Source: Bacteroidaceae bacterium (GTDB taxonomy: Bacteria; Bacteroidota; Bacteroidia; Bacteroidales; Barnesiellaceae_A). Taken from it: a stretch of DNA of 37,054 bases. Positions within the stretch are counted from its first letter, which is position 1. Every line of letters begins with the position of its first letter. Below, in pieces: positions 8,354-16,755 of the stretch. The notes beneath the pieces are model-generated. The model was not told the DNA's origin. It made no database searches and was given only the letters and a program-made list of their open reading frames with translations. Both the position numbers and the translations under genes were made by a program. The DNA lies in NCBI GenBank assembly GCA_017555825.1, contig JAFZFQ010000055.1, forward strand, positions 1 to 37,054, read 5' to 3'.

Positions 8354-8783
8354 AGTGTAGGTTTGTCTTTGTATATTGGTAAAAAAACAATTTATTGTAG
8401 GAAAATTCTCAACTCGCTCCGGTTGGTAGAATTGCCCTATAAGGTGTGTAATATAGATACAAATATAGTGCATTTTGCCGAGTAATGATGAAAAGAGAGG
8501 TGATATTTGTGGGTATAAAGTGAGGTGTGAGATAGAAGGCCGAGTGATGGTTAATGAATGTAAAATAAAAGCTGTTGAGTAGAACATTTATAGCGAGAGG
8601 TTGTTTAATGACATGTATTGCTCGCAGATGTGTGTGTGGCGAGCGTAGAAAAGGCACAGAAACTATATAATATGATACACAGTATGAACCCTATATTTCC
8701 ATCGCCGTAAGAAGAGAAGAGTAGCGGTGCAACCGCATTACTGTTGCCTCCAAACAGTGTGTATCCACAAATAAAAAAAATCT
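8354..8783. other. 430-bp intergenic region between divergent genes
   Basis: AT-rich spacer between the NfeD protease gene (leftward) and the sigma factor gene (rightward). I see no convincing gene. A minus-strand -7-like box, read TATATTTG, occupies 8460-8467 and could serve the protease gene, but no TTG lies at the proper distance. On the plus strand TATATTTC at 8692-8699 is a weak -7 candidate for the sigma gene, again without a -33 TTG. A small hairpin around 8725-8748 (GCGGT-GCA-ACCGC core) lies in the presumed sigma gene leader. Confidence 0.5.
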
Positions 8784-9287
8784 ATGAACTCGCCTCAATT
8801 CCAAGAAAGGCTCCTCGACTTACAAAGCAATCTGCTCAACTTTGCGTATATGCTCACCTCAGATAGAGAAGAGGCTCATGACCTATTACAAGATACAACA
8901 CTCAAAGCCCTTGATAATGAGGATAAATACATAGATAATGTAAACTTCAAAGGGTGGGTGTTTACGATCATGCGCAATATCTTTATCAACAACTATCGAC
9001 GTGTGGTGCGTAACCAGACGATAGTAGACCAGACAGAAGATTTGTATCACCTGAATCTGCCCCAAGAGTCGGGGTTTGACACGCCCGATGGCTCGTACAC
9101 GGTGAAGGAGATAATGAAGGCTATAGAGAGTTTCTCGGACGAATATCGTATACCTTTCTCGATGCATATCGAGGGATTTAAGTATCATGAGATAGCCGAG
9201 AAGATGGACTTGCCCTTGGGAACGGTAAAGAGTCGTATTTTCTTTGCCCGACAACGCTTGCAAATAATCTTGAAAGATTACAAATAA
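8784..9287 (+). CDS. ECF-type RNA polymerase sigma factor
   Basis: A 167-residue sigma-70 family protein of ECF size, with only regions 2 and 4. Region 2 spans about residues 10-75 (AYMLTSDREEAHDLLQDTTLKAL and the NFKGWVFTIMRNIFINNYRR stretch, the promoter-melting part). Region 4 spans about 105-165, with the helix-turn-helix YHEIAEKMDLPLGTVKSRIFFARQRL that contacts the -35 element. No anti-sigma factor gene is adjacent: the next gene is convergent and encodes a glycosyltransferase. This is common for stand-alone housekeeping ECF sigmas in Bacteroidetes, so control may be transcriptional. Start at 8784 is the first Met of the conserved domain, after an A-rich stretch. Its regulon cannot be read here. 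Confidence 0.93.
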   Translation: MNSPQFQERLLDLQSNLLNFAYMLTSDREEAHDLLQDTTLKALDNEDKYIDNVNFKGWVFTIMRNIFINNYRRVVRNQTIVDQTEDLYHLNLPQESGFDTPDGSYTVKEIMKAIESFSDEYRIPFSMHIEGFKYHEIAEKMDLPLGTVKSRIFFARQRLQIILKDYK

Positions 9288-9294
9288 CGGTGTG

Positions 9295-10179
9295 CTACTT
9301 GTGTTGCATGACGCGACAGATGTAGCCCGCCTTGTATATGTTGAGGGCGGTGAGCGAAGGATTGCTACTGTTGAGGTTGCTGAGCAATAGGGGTTCGATA
9401 AGCGTAAAGATGGAGGCAACCATACGGCTTATGTGCATGCGTTGTAACTTGTCGTAGAGACGCAGCAACTTGACGTGCGATAGCAAGATGTCGTAGTGCT
9501 CGCGCAGATTCTCGATGCTACGGCGAGTCTTGGAAAGAAACTGCTCGTTGGTATCGGGCACATCGTGGTAGATGGGATTGTCGATGTGTGTAATGGTGTA
9601 GCCTTTCTGTTGCAGTTCCTTGCCAAAGAAGGTGTCTTCGTGTCCATATCGCACGAAAAGCTCGTTGAAGCGTGTTGCCATAAAGGCTTTGCGTGAGATG
9701 AAGAAGTTGAGTGTGCGGAACTCTCCATAGGGTTGTTGCATGCGCTTCTCGACCGATTGCGACTCGACAATACTGCCATACTTATAGCGCAATGTGCATT
9801 GAGGCGATGGGGGAGTGTCGCGAAACATCAATCCGCCACATACTACATCGGCTTGGTGGCGAGCGTCGAGGTAGCGTGTGATAAAATCGTCGTAAACCGG
9901 ATAGACATCGGAGTCGAGAAACAGCAAATAGTCGTACTGAGCCTCGTCGGCCAGGAGGTTGCGTATGCGCGCTATGCCCACATTGTGCGGAAGCTGAACA
10001 AGACGGCACTGAGGCAGGTCGTTGATAGCCAAGTTGGCATTGCGCAACGAGAGGCAAGGCGATGCGTCGTCCATAACAATAACCTCGGCAGTAATGCCCG
10101 AAGCGGTAATGAGACGTTGCAACTCGCGAGCCAAAGGCGTGCAGTCGAAGTTGTATGTGGGAATGAGTATAGATAGCAT
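9295..10179 (-). CDS. GT2-family glycosyltransferase
   Basis: A 294-residue GT-A fold glycosyltransferase of family 2. The N-terminus MLSILIPTYN is the typical first strand; EVIVMDDAS holds the nucleotide-binding Asp pair and LLFLDSDVYP (about 97-106) is the metal-binding DxD-type motif. GHEDTFFGKEL near 190 matches the conserved ED acceptor/catalytic motif. No membrane helices are evident, so it is probably cytoplasmic and adds a sugar to a lipid-linked or protein acceptor. It stands alone and converges with the sigma factor gene (7 nt between stops). On the minus strand TAACTTTG at 10195-10188 lies 8 nt before the ATG, implying a very short leader. Donor and acceptor unknown. Confidence 0.88.
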   Translation of the reverse strand: MLSILIPTYNFDCTPLARELQRLITASGITAEVIVMDDASPCLSLRNANLAINDLPQCRLVQLPHNVGIARIRNLLADEAQYDYLLFLDSDVYPVYDDFITRYLDARHQADVVCGGLMFRDTPPSPQCTLRYKYGSIVESQSVEKRMQQPYGEFRTLNFFISRKAFMATRFNELFVRYGHEDTFFGKELQQKGYTITHIDNPIYHDVPDTNEQFLSKTRRSIENLREHYDILLSHVKLLRLYDKLQRMHISRMVASIFTLIEPLLLSNLNSSNPSLTALNIYKAGYICRVMQHK

Positions 10180-10187
10180 AACGGTGT

Positions 10188-10195
10188 CAAAGTTA
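10188..10195 (-). promoter_or_regulatory. Possible -7 box for the glycosyltransferase gene
   Basis: TAACTTTG read on the minus strand fits TAnnTTTG and ends 8 nt before the ATG at 10179. No clear TTG is found 19-21 bp upstream of it, so the promoter is tentative. Confidence 0.35.
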
Positions 10196-10292
10196 CCATT
10201 TCGTCGTGGTATGCGAGGTGTGAAGCGTAAAAAAAATGATGCGTTAGGGAAATTTTAATATGCTTGTACGGAATATTGCACACCCTGTATCG

Positions 10293-10300
10293 TATCTTTG
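10293..10300 (+). promoter_or_regulatory. Likely -7 box for bcp-recA
   Basis: TATCTTTG fits the Bacteroidetes -7 consensus TAnnTTTG and lies 86 nt before the bcp start. No TTG at the ideal distance is seen; the nearest is at 10264-10266 (26 bp), so the -33 part is uncertain. Confidence 0.5.
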
Positions 10301-10386
10301 CAATGTGAGAGAAAAACAATGAGCCAATGAGCAATGATTTCTCGCAAATAAAATGTATTTTTGTAAACACTAAAAAAGAGACAAAG

Positions 10387-10836
10387 ATGAAGATTGGAGA
10401 CAAAGCCCCCGAAATATTGGGCGTAGATGCCGAAGGAAGAGAGATAAAACTCTCGGACTATGCAGGTCGCAAAGTAGTGCTTTACTTCTACCCGAAAGAT
10501 AATACTCCGGGCTGTACAGCCGAGGCATGTAGCCTGCGCGACGGCTATGAAGAGTTGCGAGCAGCGGGCTATGAAGTAATAGGTGTGAGCAAAGATAGTG
10601 CTACATCGCATCGCAAATTTGCCGAGAAACACAATCTGCCCTTTACGCTTATAGCCGATACCGAGTTGCGACTGAATGAAGCATTTGGTGTGTGGCGCGA
10701 GAAAAAGATGTGTGGCAAGGTGGGCATGGGAACCGTGCGTACGACCTTTATCATAGACGAAAACGGTGTTGTATCCGATATAATAGAGAAGGTGAAAACC
10801 GCCGATCATACCAATCAAATATTGAATAACAAATAA
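10387..10836 (+). CDS. bcp: Thioredoxin-dependent peroxiredoxin (Bcp type)
   Basis: A 149-residue peroxiredoxin of the BCP/PrxQ group, reducing H2O2 and organic hydroperoxides at the expense of thioredoxin. The motif [10 protein letters not shown] holds the peroxidatic Cys43 and the resolving Cys48, spaced as in atypical two-Cys Prx[10 protein letters not shown] and [11 protein letters not shown] are conserved family strands. The open frame runs 20 codons further upstream (from 10327), but the family N-terminus begins at MKIGDKAPE, so 10387 is chosen. recA begins 13 nt downstream, an order also known in Bacteroides, where bcp and recA are co-transcribed. Oxidative defence and DNA repair thus probably share a transcript. 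Cytoplasmic. Confidence 0.95.
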   Translation: MKIGDKAPEILGVDAEGREIKLSDYAGRKVVLYFYPKDNTPGCTAEACSLRDGYEELRAAGYEVIGVSKDSATSHRKFAEKHNLPFTLIADTELRLNEAFGVWREKKMCGKVGMGTVRTTFIIDENGVVSDIIEKVKTADHTNQILNNK

Positions 10837-10849
10837 AAACGCTATAACA

Positions 10850-11887
10850 ATGAGTGAAGAGAATAAAACCACACAAGGACGAGTGCCTGTGTCGAGCGAG
10901 AAATTGAAAGCCTTGCAGGCTGCGATGGACAAGATAGAGAAGAGCTATGGTCGTGGTGCTATCATGAAGATGGGCGATGACCAAGTAGACGAAATAGCCG
11001 TGATACCTACCGGCTCGATAGGCTTGAATGCCGCATTGGGCGTAGGAGGTTATCCTCGCGGTCGTGTGATAGAGATTTATGGTCCTGAGTCGTCGGGTAA
11101 GACAACCTTGGCCATCCATGCTATAGCCGAGGCTCAAAAGGCCGGTGGTATAGCAGCGATAATAGACGCGGAGCATGCCTTTGACCGCTTCTATGCCGAG
11201 AAGTTGGGTGTAGATGTAGAGAACTTGCTCATATCGCAACCCGATAATGGCGAGCAAGCCCTTGAGATAGCCGACCAATTGATACGCTCGTCGGCCGTAG
11301 ATATAGTAGTGATAGACTCGGTAGCAGCGCTTACTCCCAAGGCAGAGATAGAGGGAGATATGGGCGACTCGAAGATGGGATTGCAAGCACGCTTGATGTC
11401 GCAAGCGTTGCGCAAGCTCACAGCAACCATAAGCAAGACCAATACGACCTGTATCTTTATCAACCAATTGCGTGACAAGTTGGGTGTCATGTTTGGCAAC
11501 CCTGAGACTACAACCGGTGGTAATGCGTTGAAGTTCTACGCCTCGGTGCGCATAGACATACGTCGTATATCGCAAATAAAAGATGGAGACGAGGTGATAG
11601 GTAATCAAACCCGTGTGAAGGTTGTGAAGAACAAGGTAGCACCTCCTTTCCGTAAGGCCGAGTTTGACATCATGTTTGGTGTAGGAATCTCGAAGGCCGG
11701 AGAGATAATAGATATGGGTGTAGACAAAGGCATCATCAAAAAGAGTGGCTCATGGTTTAGCTACGGCGAGACCAAGTTGGGTCAAGGTCGTGACATGGCC
11801 AAGAAATGTATAGCCGATAATCCCGAGCTTGCCGATGAGCTTGAGGCCCTTATTATGGAGGCGTTGACTCGCCCCGCCGAGGCATAA
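10850..11887 (+). CDS. recA: Recombinase RecA
   Basis: A 345-residue RecA, full length for the family. It forms filaments on single-stranded DNA, catalyses strand exchange and, where LexA exists, stimulates its cleavage. Visible hallmarks: Walker [10 protein letters not shown] (78-86), the MAW region [13 protein letters not shown], Walker [10 protein letters not shown], loop L1 with [10 protein letters not shown], and loop L2 with [27 protein letters not shown]. The C-terminus is short and acidic. It follows bcp by 13 nt with no promoter of its own and no recognisable SOS box in the gap, so expression depends on the bcp promoter. A strong terminator follows. Identification is secure. Confidence 0.98.
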   Translation: MSEENKTTQGRVPVSSEKLKALQAAMDKIEKSYGRGAIMKMGDDQVDEIAVIPTGSIGLNAALGVGGYPRGRVIEIYGPESSGKTTLAIHAIAEAQKAGGIAAIIDAEHAFDRFYAEKLGVDVENLLISQPDNGEQALEIADQLIRSSAVDIVVIDSVAALTPKAEIEGDMGDSKMGLQARLMSQALRKLTATISKTNTTCIFINQLRDKLGVMFGNPETTTGGNALKFYASVRIDIRRISQIKDGDEVIGNQTRVKVVKNKVAPPFRKAEFDIMFGVGISKAGEIIDMGVDKGIIKKSGSWFSYGETKLGQGRDMAKKCIADNPELADELEALIMEALTRPAEA

Positions 11888-11910
11888 GGGTTGTAGGTAT
11901 AACGTATAGA

Positions 11911-11947
11911 AACGGTGTCGGTGTCTTGTTATACCGACACCGTTTTT
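11911..11947 (+). terminator. recA terminator
   Basis: A perfect 12-bp stem (11911-11922 with 11933-11944) with a 10-nt loop is followed by TTTTT (11943-11947). It lies 24 nt after the recA stop. Confidence 0.9.
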
Positions 11948-12149
11948 GCGTAGTAGCGCATGTGCCAGAGAGTTATCTACTGAACTTTGTAACAACATTG
12001 TAACATTGCAGTAACGATATCGTAGTATTGTGACCGTAATTTTGTAGCGGTAAAAAAGAAGTTTCAGGTATAAGGTATGGTATTGTGGAAAGAGGAGTGT
12101 TTTCTCCAACCACAATACGATATTACCGAAGAGAAAAAGAGTAGAAAAA

Positions 12150-12197
12150 ATGGTTTTATATATAGATGATAGGGTTCTTAAGTATTCGAATGGTTAA
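12150..12197 (+). CDS. Possible 15-residue small ORF
   Basis: An ATG at 12150 opens a 15-codon frame (MVLYIDDRVLKYSNG) with a GA-rich stretch (GAGAAAAAGAGTAG) a few bases upstream. It lies in the candidate small RNA, before its terminator. There is no homology or repetition to support translation, so it may be chance. Confidence 0.15.
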   Translation: MVLYIDDRVLKYSNG

Positions 12198-12222
12198 GAA
12201 TAAAGTTTGTAGAAATGCAGCA

Positions 12223-12257
12223 AAGGCTGTCGCTTGAGATAAGTGACAGCCTTTTTT
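12223..12257 (+). terminator. Strong plus-strand terminator without an obvious upstream gene
   Basis: 13-bp stem (12223-12235 with 12241-12253, one wobble), 5-nt loop, then a T run to 12257. On the plus strand the U tract is clean; on the minus strand it is interrupted (TTTGCTG), so it mainly serves a rightward transcript, with the T9SS gene ending at 12280 converging on it. Confidence 0.75.
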
Positions 12258-12279
12258 GTATCTTGTGGTGATAGGATAC

Positions 12280-14205
12280 CTATCTTACCACAATCTTATG
12301 TGTAGATGTGTTGTTGTGTTGGGTTATAGTTACGACATATACGCCAGGGGCAGGAGCGGGGAGTTGCACACTTGTGTTGTGTGATGTGTGTGATGCAACT
12401 TGTGTGCCTGCTGTGCTGTAGAGGGTGATGTGAGCCTCGGCAGCGGAGGGGAGTGTGATGTGAATGCCACTATCGGCTGTGTAGCAAATAGGGCTTTGAG
12501 CGGTGTTTGTAGTGTTGATGCCGGCTATGAGGTCGGACTCGGTAGCATTGACAATAGAGCCGTTGTCCATGTTGATAATCATGGCTACAATCTTGACATT
12601 GCCCGGAGTGAGAATTGAAGAGGGCAAGTCGAGTGTGTAGGACGAAGTGTGCTCCTCGCCGGCAAGTAGTTGCTCGGGAACAGAGTTCTCAAAGCCTTGA
12701 TAGCTGTCGTAAATGGCACGGGCTACGTGGTTGAAGGCAAAGTCGTATACTACAGAGGGTTTCTCCTCCCAACCGTTGAGTAGCGTACCCTTGCCCGAGT
12801 AGCCATTCTTTTGGTAATATCCATTCTGCCACACATTATTTTCGACAACTACAAAGGCCAATTGGTAATGTGCAACGTCGGTATCGATGGCCGAGCGCAC
12901 GGTGGCGTCGAAGTTGACTTGGTCGCCCTCATAGACGATATTGCCGAGGAGAACCTCGACGGGTGTATAGTACTCCAACTCTTTCAAGAAGTAGGTTTCC
13001 ATACCGCCGTGGTCGGTAACATATTGACTAACTCCGTCGATCTCAATCTCGGCCATCATGATAGATGTGTAGTGCTTGCGGTTGATCCAAGCCGAGGGGA
13101 AGCCATCAAAACCGAGGTCTTTGACGTAATCGTTGACGGCAATGGGGTCGTCGTAGTGGAGAGCCAATCCGATAAACTGCTCGGGGTATTTTTCTTGCAG
13201 GAGTTGCATAGCTACGATACCTGTGGGGCAGAATGTGCACCACATTGCGGTAGCCTCCTCGATGACAACATGTTGAGCCGGCTTGAAAACGAAAGCAACA
13301 GTGCTACACTCAATCTCGTCTTGGAGCACACCGTTGACGATAGCACCTACAGTGTATTGCACTGTGTCGCCATAGGCAACGGGAATGGTTGTGTCGAAAG
13401 TGTAGTTGAATGTCTCGTGTGTAGCAATATTGAGTTGAGAGAGTGTGTCGCTATAGAGTTGATTGTTGTAGCGGTAGTAGAGAGTGATGTCGGTGATGGG
13501 CTCGTTGCTGAATGATGTGATCGCAGCCGAGACACCGAGATTGTTGGTTCCAAAGATGTGTGTGCCTGTTGTTGCCTGGAAGTCGCAAATGCCACGATGA
13601 CCTGTAACCGTGAGGTTATCGATACCTATAAATTCGCCTTGAGCACTGTTGTTGTGGAAGGCAATATAGATGCGTTGTCCGGCATAATCAGAAAGGTCGA
13701 TTGTGTGGCTTACCCATTCGGTGAGGCTCTCCTCGTCGGTAGCGAAGATGGCGGGTTGTGTAAAGTCGGCAGGATTGTTGCCTGTGGTAGAAATGAGCAC
13801 TTGATAGCTTGCTCCTACTTTGAGTTGATTTTTGATAGACTTGCCATCCCACGATAGGGTAGCCTCGTTGCCACGAATCCATATTCGGGGAGTAATGAGC
13901 CAGTCGTCGGAGGGTTTAAGTTCGACGCCTTCTATCTCCTTGTAACGGCAAGCCGATACGGCATAGTAGTTGCCTGTACCACTCTCTTTTTTGCGCGCCC
14001 AAGCCTCGCCTTGCTTTATACCACCTTGCACCATGGTGTAGTGCAAAGTTTGCTGGTCGAGATCGTGAGTGGTAAACTCGGCGGGTATGCCGTCGGTGAA
14101 GTCACAACTGAGATAGGTCATGATGTCTTGTTCCTGTGCAATTGCTGTGGTGCTGAATAGCATAGCAAGTAGGAGTAGAGCAGTAGTTAAAGTGCCTTTT
14201 TTCAT
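12280..14205 (-). CDS. T9SS-secreted protein with choice-of-anchor J and thioredoxin-like (Omp28-type) domains
   Basis: A 641-residue exported protein. Signal peptide at 1-23 (ends AIA|Q). Residues 30-203 form a choice-of-anchor J-type beta-sandwich (DWLITPRIWIRGNEATLSWDG, DNLTVTGH). Residues about 210-305 look Ig-like. From about 310 a thioredoxin-like domain starts with EEATAMWCTFCP, carrying a CxxC at 323-326, followed by FIGLALHYDDP and GFPSAWINRK (the cis-Pro region), as in Omp28-related proteins. The last 70 residues (TLYSTAGTQVASH to THKIVVR) are a type A T9SS sorting domain, so it is exported by the Por system and attached to the surface or released. It may reduce or scramble disulfides, or bind redox partners, outside the cell; inference. 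It lies 83 nt after a second T9SS cargo gene, with a terminator-like hairpin between. Confidence 0.87.
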   Translation of the reverse strand: MKKGTLTTALLLLAMLFSTTAIAQEQDIMTYLSCDFTDGIPAEFTTHDLDQQTLHYTMVQGGIKQGEAWARKKESGTGNYYAVSACRYKEIEGVELKPSDDWLITPRIWIRGNEATLSWDGKSIKNQLKVGASYQVLISTTGNNPADFTQPAIFATDEESLTEWVSHTIDLSDYAGQRIYIAFHNNSAQGEFIGIDNLTVTGHRGICDFQATTGTHIFGTNNLGVSAAITSFSNEPITDITLYYRYNNQLYSDTLSQLNIATHETFNYTFDTTIPVAYGDTVQYTVGAIVNGVLQDEIECSTVAFVFKPAQHVVIEEATAMWCTFCPTGIVAMQLLQEKYPEQFIGLALHYDDPIAVNDYVKDLGFDGFPSAWINRKHYTSIMMAEIEIDGVSQYVTDHGGMETYFLKELEYYTPVEVLLGNIVYEGDQVNFDATVRSAIDTDVAHYQLAFVVVENNVWQNGYYQKNGYSGKGTLLNGWEEKPSVVYDFAFNHVARAIYDSYQGFENSVPEQLLAGEEHTSSYTLDLPSSILTPGNVKIVAMIINMDNGSIVNATESDLIAGINTTNTAQSPICYTADSGIHITLPSAAEAHITLYSTAGTQVASHTSHNTSVQLPAPAPGVYVVTITQHNNTSTHKIVVR

Positions 14206-14221
14206 ATAATTAGGAATCGAT

Positions 14222-14262
14222 AAAATGCGAAGCAGACAGCTATGTGAGGGCTATCTGCTTCG
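14222..14262 (-). terminator. Terminator after the Asp-box protein gene
   Basis: 13-bp inverted repeat (14228-14240 with 14250-14262, one wobble) that on the minus strand is followed by CATTTTATC. It lies 27 nt after the stop of the upstream gene and 17 nt before the start of the next, so it may act as a partial attenuator if both genes share a promoter. Confidence 0.65.
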
Positions 14263-14288
14263 GCTATGTTGTAAAAAGCGGTTATTTT

Positions 14289-15593
14289 TTATAATTTGAC
14301 AAACTTGCCACTAACTACCTTGTTGCCAATGGTAGCTTGGAAGATGTATACACCTCTTTGCAATTGAGCTACCGAAACTTCGGTGCAGTTGTCTTGTGTC
14401 AATACCAAGCAGCCATTGATGTTGTATATGTTGACAAGTGCATTGGCATTGAGGTAAAGAGTGCCGTTGGCGTAGAAGATGTTGTTCTTGTCGCTCACGG
14501 TGTTGCTCACGCCCGAGATAAGGTCGGCCTTGCTGTAACGATATATACCGCTCAAAGTGCCTTCGGCCCAAGGCTCGTCGTAGATAGCTACATATATATA
14601 CTCGTCGTCGCTGACAATCTCGGTGGGAATCTCATATACTTTGATGGGATCCATACCCTCTTCTTCGTGCAAGTAGTAGGGGATACCGTCAGAAACGTCG
14701 GTCCAAGTTTGTCCCATATCGGGAGTGTAGAAGAAACCACCTGTTTGCAAGCCTACGATGATGTGGTTGTCGAAAGCGTGCATTGCACGAACGTTGTTGT
14801 CAATCATGCCTTCGGGGCGAGGCACGGCGTTCCAAGTAGATCCACCATCTTCGGTATATTCGAGGAAGGGAACTTGGTCGGTGTAGTTGTAGATTGAGCG
14901 ACCGCACACGAGCTTGCCGTTGCAATTGGTTGTTACGCCCATGAAGTTGCTATCGTTGCGGAGGAGTTCCCAAGTGTAGTCTTCCTCGTTGAAGCGGTAT
15001 ACAAAGTACATGCTGAAAAGGAGCAAGCGGTCGTTGTTGATGTCCATCTTGTAGAACGAGTCAACATACTTCTCGCCACCATATTCGTACATGAGTGATT
15101 CGCGGTCGGTCATAACCCAAGTCTCGCCAAAGTCTTCGCTAAACAAAGCGCCGCCACCATTAAAGTCGGCAATGAAGAGCTTGTCTTTGTAGTAAGCGAG
15201 AGCGTATGCAAGGTCATTCTCGGCAGCTTTATCCTCGATATAGTCGTAGAGCATGTATGCGTAGTTGAGCAATTCCCAAGTTACGCCATTGTCTTTTGAG
15301 CGAGCGAGGTTGCAAAGTTCGCCCGAAGCGATGATGTAGTCGCCTGCTTGAATGATAGTACCATAGGCAAAGTCTTCAACATCGGCTTTGGTCCAAGTAG
15401 CGCCCTTATCTTCAGAGTAGTACAAACCACCCGAATAGTCGTATTGCAAGTCGGACATAATGAGGTTGCCATTGGGGGCTACAAAGACGTCGTAAGTAGC
15501 GGGAAGATGGCGAATTTGTTCCCATTTAGCAAAAGCTTGATTGGTTGTTGCTATAATGAGCATAGCAACTAAAAAGAAGTAGTTTTTCATCAT
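14289..15593 (-). CDS. T9SS-secreted beta-propeller protein with Asp-box (BNR) repeats
   Basis: A 434-residue secreted protein. Signal peptide at 1-22 (ends AFA|K). Five Asp-box motifs of the form S-x-D-x-G-x-T-W are seen: YSEDKGATW, RSKDNGVTW, FSEDFGETW, YTEDGGSTW and YTPDMGQTW, spread at roughly even spacing, which defines a BNR/sialidase-like or photosystem-stability-factor-type propeller. The catalytic Arg triad and FRIP motif of true sialidases are not evident, so a binding or scaffold role is more likely than glycosidase activity. The last 70 residues, ending in RGVYIFQATIGNKVVSGKFVKL, form a T9SS type A sorting domain. Promoter on the minus strand at 15619-15649. Probably surface-displayed; ligand unknown. 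Confidence 0.87.
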   Translation of the reverse strand: MMKNYFFLVAMLIIATTNQAFAKWEQIRHLPATYDVFVAPNGNLIMSDLQYDYSGGLYYSEDKGATWTKADVEDFAYGTIIQAGDYIIASGELCNLARSKDNGVTWELLNYAYMLYDYIEDKAAENDLAYALAYYKDKLFIADFNGGGALFSEDFGETWVMTDRESLMYEYGGEKYVDSFYKMDINNDRLLLFSMYFVYRFNEEDYTWELLRNDSNFMGVTTNCNGKLVCGRSIYNYTDQVPFLEYTEDGGSTWNAVPRPEGMIDNNVRAMHAFDNHIIVGLQTGGFFYTPDMGQTWTDVSDGIPYYLHEEEGMDPIKVYEIPTEIVSDDEYIYVAIYDEPWAEGTLSGIYRYSKADLISGVSNTVSDKNNIFYANGTLYLNANALVNIYNINGCLVLTQDNCTEVSVAQLQRGVYIFQATIGNKVVSGKFVKL

Positions 15594-15618
15594 AATATTG
15601 GTTTTTTAAGGTGTATTG

Positions 15619-15649
15619 CAAAAATATGAAATTTTTTATGCAAAAACAA
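15619..15649 (-). promoter_or_regulatory. Promoter of the Asp-box protein gene
   Basis: On the minus strand, TTG at 15649-15647 is followed after 20 bp by TATTTTTG at 15626-15619, a full match to TTG-N19-21-TAnnTTTG. The leader would be about 20 nt. No other promoter is seen before the neighbouring T9SS gene, so this one may drive both. Confidence 0.7.
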
Positions 15650-15672
15650 ATGGATGTTGTTAAATATTGTGT

Positions 15673-15708
15673 AAAAAACGACCGAGCTGTAACTAAAGCT
15701 CGGTCGTT
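15673..15708 (-). terminator. Terminator of the TPR-nfeD-floA operon
   Basis: Perfect 12-bp inverted repeat (15677-15688 with 15697-15708). Read on the minus strand it is followed by six T (15678-15673). It lies 24 nt after the floA stop. Confidence 0.88.
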
Positions 15709-15731
15709 AATATCGGATTATGATGATGAAC

Positions 15732-16709
15732 TTACTTATCTACCTTGGGAGTTGTGGGCTTGGCGATGTTTTCGCGCATCGAAGTGTCGGCCTCGATGTT
15801 CTTCATCTTGTAGTAGTCCATGATACCCAAGTTGCCGTTGCGGAATGCCTCGGCCATTGCGCGGGGAACCTCGGCTTCAGCTTCGATAACTTTGGCTTTG
15901 GCCTCTTGAGCCTTGGCTTTCATTTCTTGTTCGAGAGCAATTGCCATGGCGCGACGCTCCTCGGCCTTGGCTTGAGCGATGTTCTTGTCGGCTTGCGCTT
16001 GGTCTATTTGCAATGTAGCTCCAATGTTCTTACCTATATCGATATCGGCGATGTCGATAGAGAGAATTTCAAAAGCAGTACCCGAGTCGAGACCCTTGCG
16101 CAACACGAGCTTAGAGATAGAGTCGGGGTTTTCGAGTACTTCTTTGTGTGAGATGCTCGAACCGATAGAAGATACAATACCTTCGCCAACACGAGCCAAG
16201 ATAGTGTCTTCGCCGGCACCACCTACGAGTTGGCGGATGTTGGCACGCACGGTAACACGAGCTTTGGCAATGAGTTGGATACCATCCTTGGCTACAGCAG
16301 TAACGGGAGGAGTATCGATAACTTTGGGGTTAACTGACATTTGAACGGCTTCGTACACGTTACGACCGGCCAAGTCGATAGCCGATGCCATCTTGAAGTC
16401 GAGCTCGATGTTGGCCTTGGCAGCCGATACGAGAGCGTGAACAACGCGCTCGACGTGACCACCGGCGAGGTAGTGAGCCTCCAATTCGTCGCGGGTGATA
16501 GAGCTGAGACCTGCTTTGTGTGCCTCGATCATACCGCTAACGATGGCTTGGGGTGGCACCTTGCGGATGCGCATCAAGAAGAGTTGCAAGAGCGAAATAT
16601 TAACGCCCGATACACGTGCCGAAAGCCAAAGAAGGAAGGGCACGAAGTAGAAGAACAGGGCTATCAGAATGATAACCGCCGCCAATAATAAAATGGTGAT
16701 TACTTCCAT
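15732..16709 (-). CDS. floA: Flotillin-like protein FloA
   Basis: A 325-residue flotillin-like protein, full length for bacterial FloA (YqfA). An N-terminal membrane hairpin (about residues 4-32, very hydrophobic) is followed by the SPFH/band-7 domain ([51 protein letters not shown]) and a long Ala/Glu/Lys-rich coiled coil at about 235-290 ([28 protein letters not shown]). Members oligomerise in membrane microdomains and affect membrane fluidity and protein complex assembly. The gene directly upstream encodes a short NfeD protein, the usual partner. The start gives the membrane segment at once. Identification is firm. Confidence 0.95.
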   Translation of the reverse strand: MEVITILLLAAVIILIALFFYFVPFLLWLSARVSGVNISLLQLFLMRIRKVPPQAIVSGMIEAHKAGLSSITRDELEAHYLAGGHVERVVHALVSAAKANIELDFKMASAIDLAGRNVYEAVQMSVNPKVIDTPPVTAVAKDGIQLIAKARVTVRANIRQLVGGAGEDTILARVGEGIVSSIGSSISHKEVLENPDSISKLVLRKGLDSGTAFEILSIDIADIDIGKNIGATLQIDQAQADKNIAQAKAEERRAMAIALEQEMKAKAQEAKAKVIEAEAEVPRAMAEAFRNGNLGIMDYYKMKNIEADTSMRENIAKPTTPKVDK

Positions 16710-16755
16710 GATGTTTTGTTTTTTATGATATTATAGATTGTTTTGTGTATATTGG

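Larger units (their letters stand above)
12037..12257 (+). ncRNA. Candidate small RNA, about 210 nt
   Basis: Between the recA terminator and the convergent T9SS gene lies a stretch with transcript-like marks and no convincing protein. A -7-like box TAATTTTG occupies 12037-12044 (TTG at 12006-12008, 28 bp away, is too far to be ideal). A strong hairpin is formed by 12080-12088 with 12110-12118, and an inverted repeat TTCTTAA/TTAAGAA follows near 12176-12200. It ends in a 13-bp terminator stem (12223-12235 with 12241-12253) plus six T. A 15-codon ORF preceded by a purine-rich stretch lies inside at 12150-12197. This could be a regulatory RNA, a dual RNA/peptide gene or simply spacer; no known RNA family was recognised. 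Confidence 0.4.

Noticed and set aside
8409-8657. An 82-codon minus-strand frame in the 8354-8783 intergenic region
   Set aside because: It overlaps the probable promoter region, its composition is Phe/Tyr/His/Thr-rich as in translated AT-rich spacer, and it has no recognisable start context or homology.
14289-15593. Calling the Asp-box protein a sialidase
   Set aside because: Asp-boxes only show a propeller; I could not see the Arg triad, the FRIP motif or the Tyr/Glu pair of exo-sialidases.
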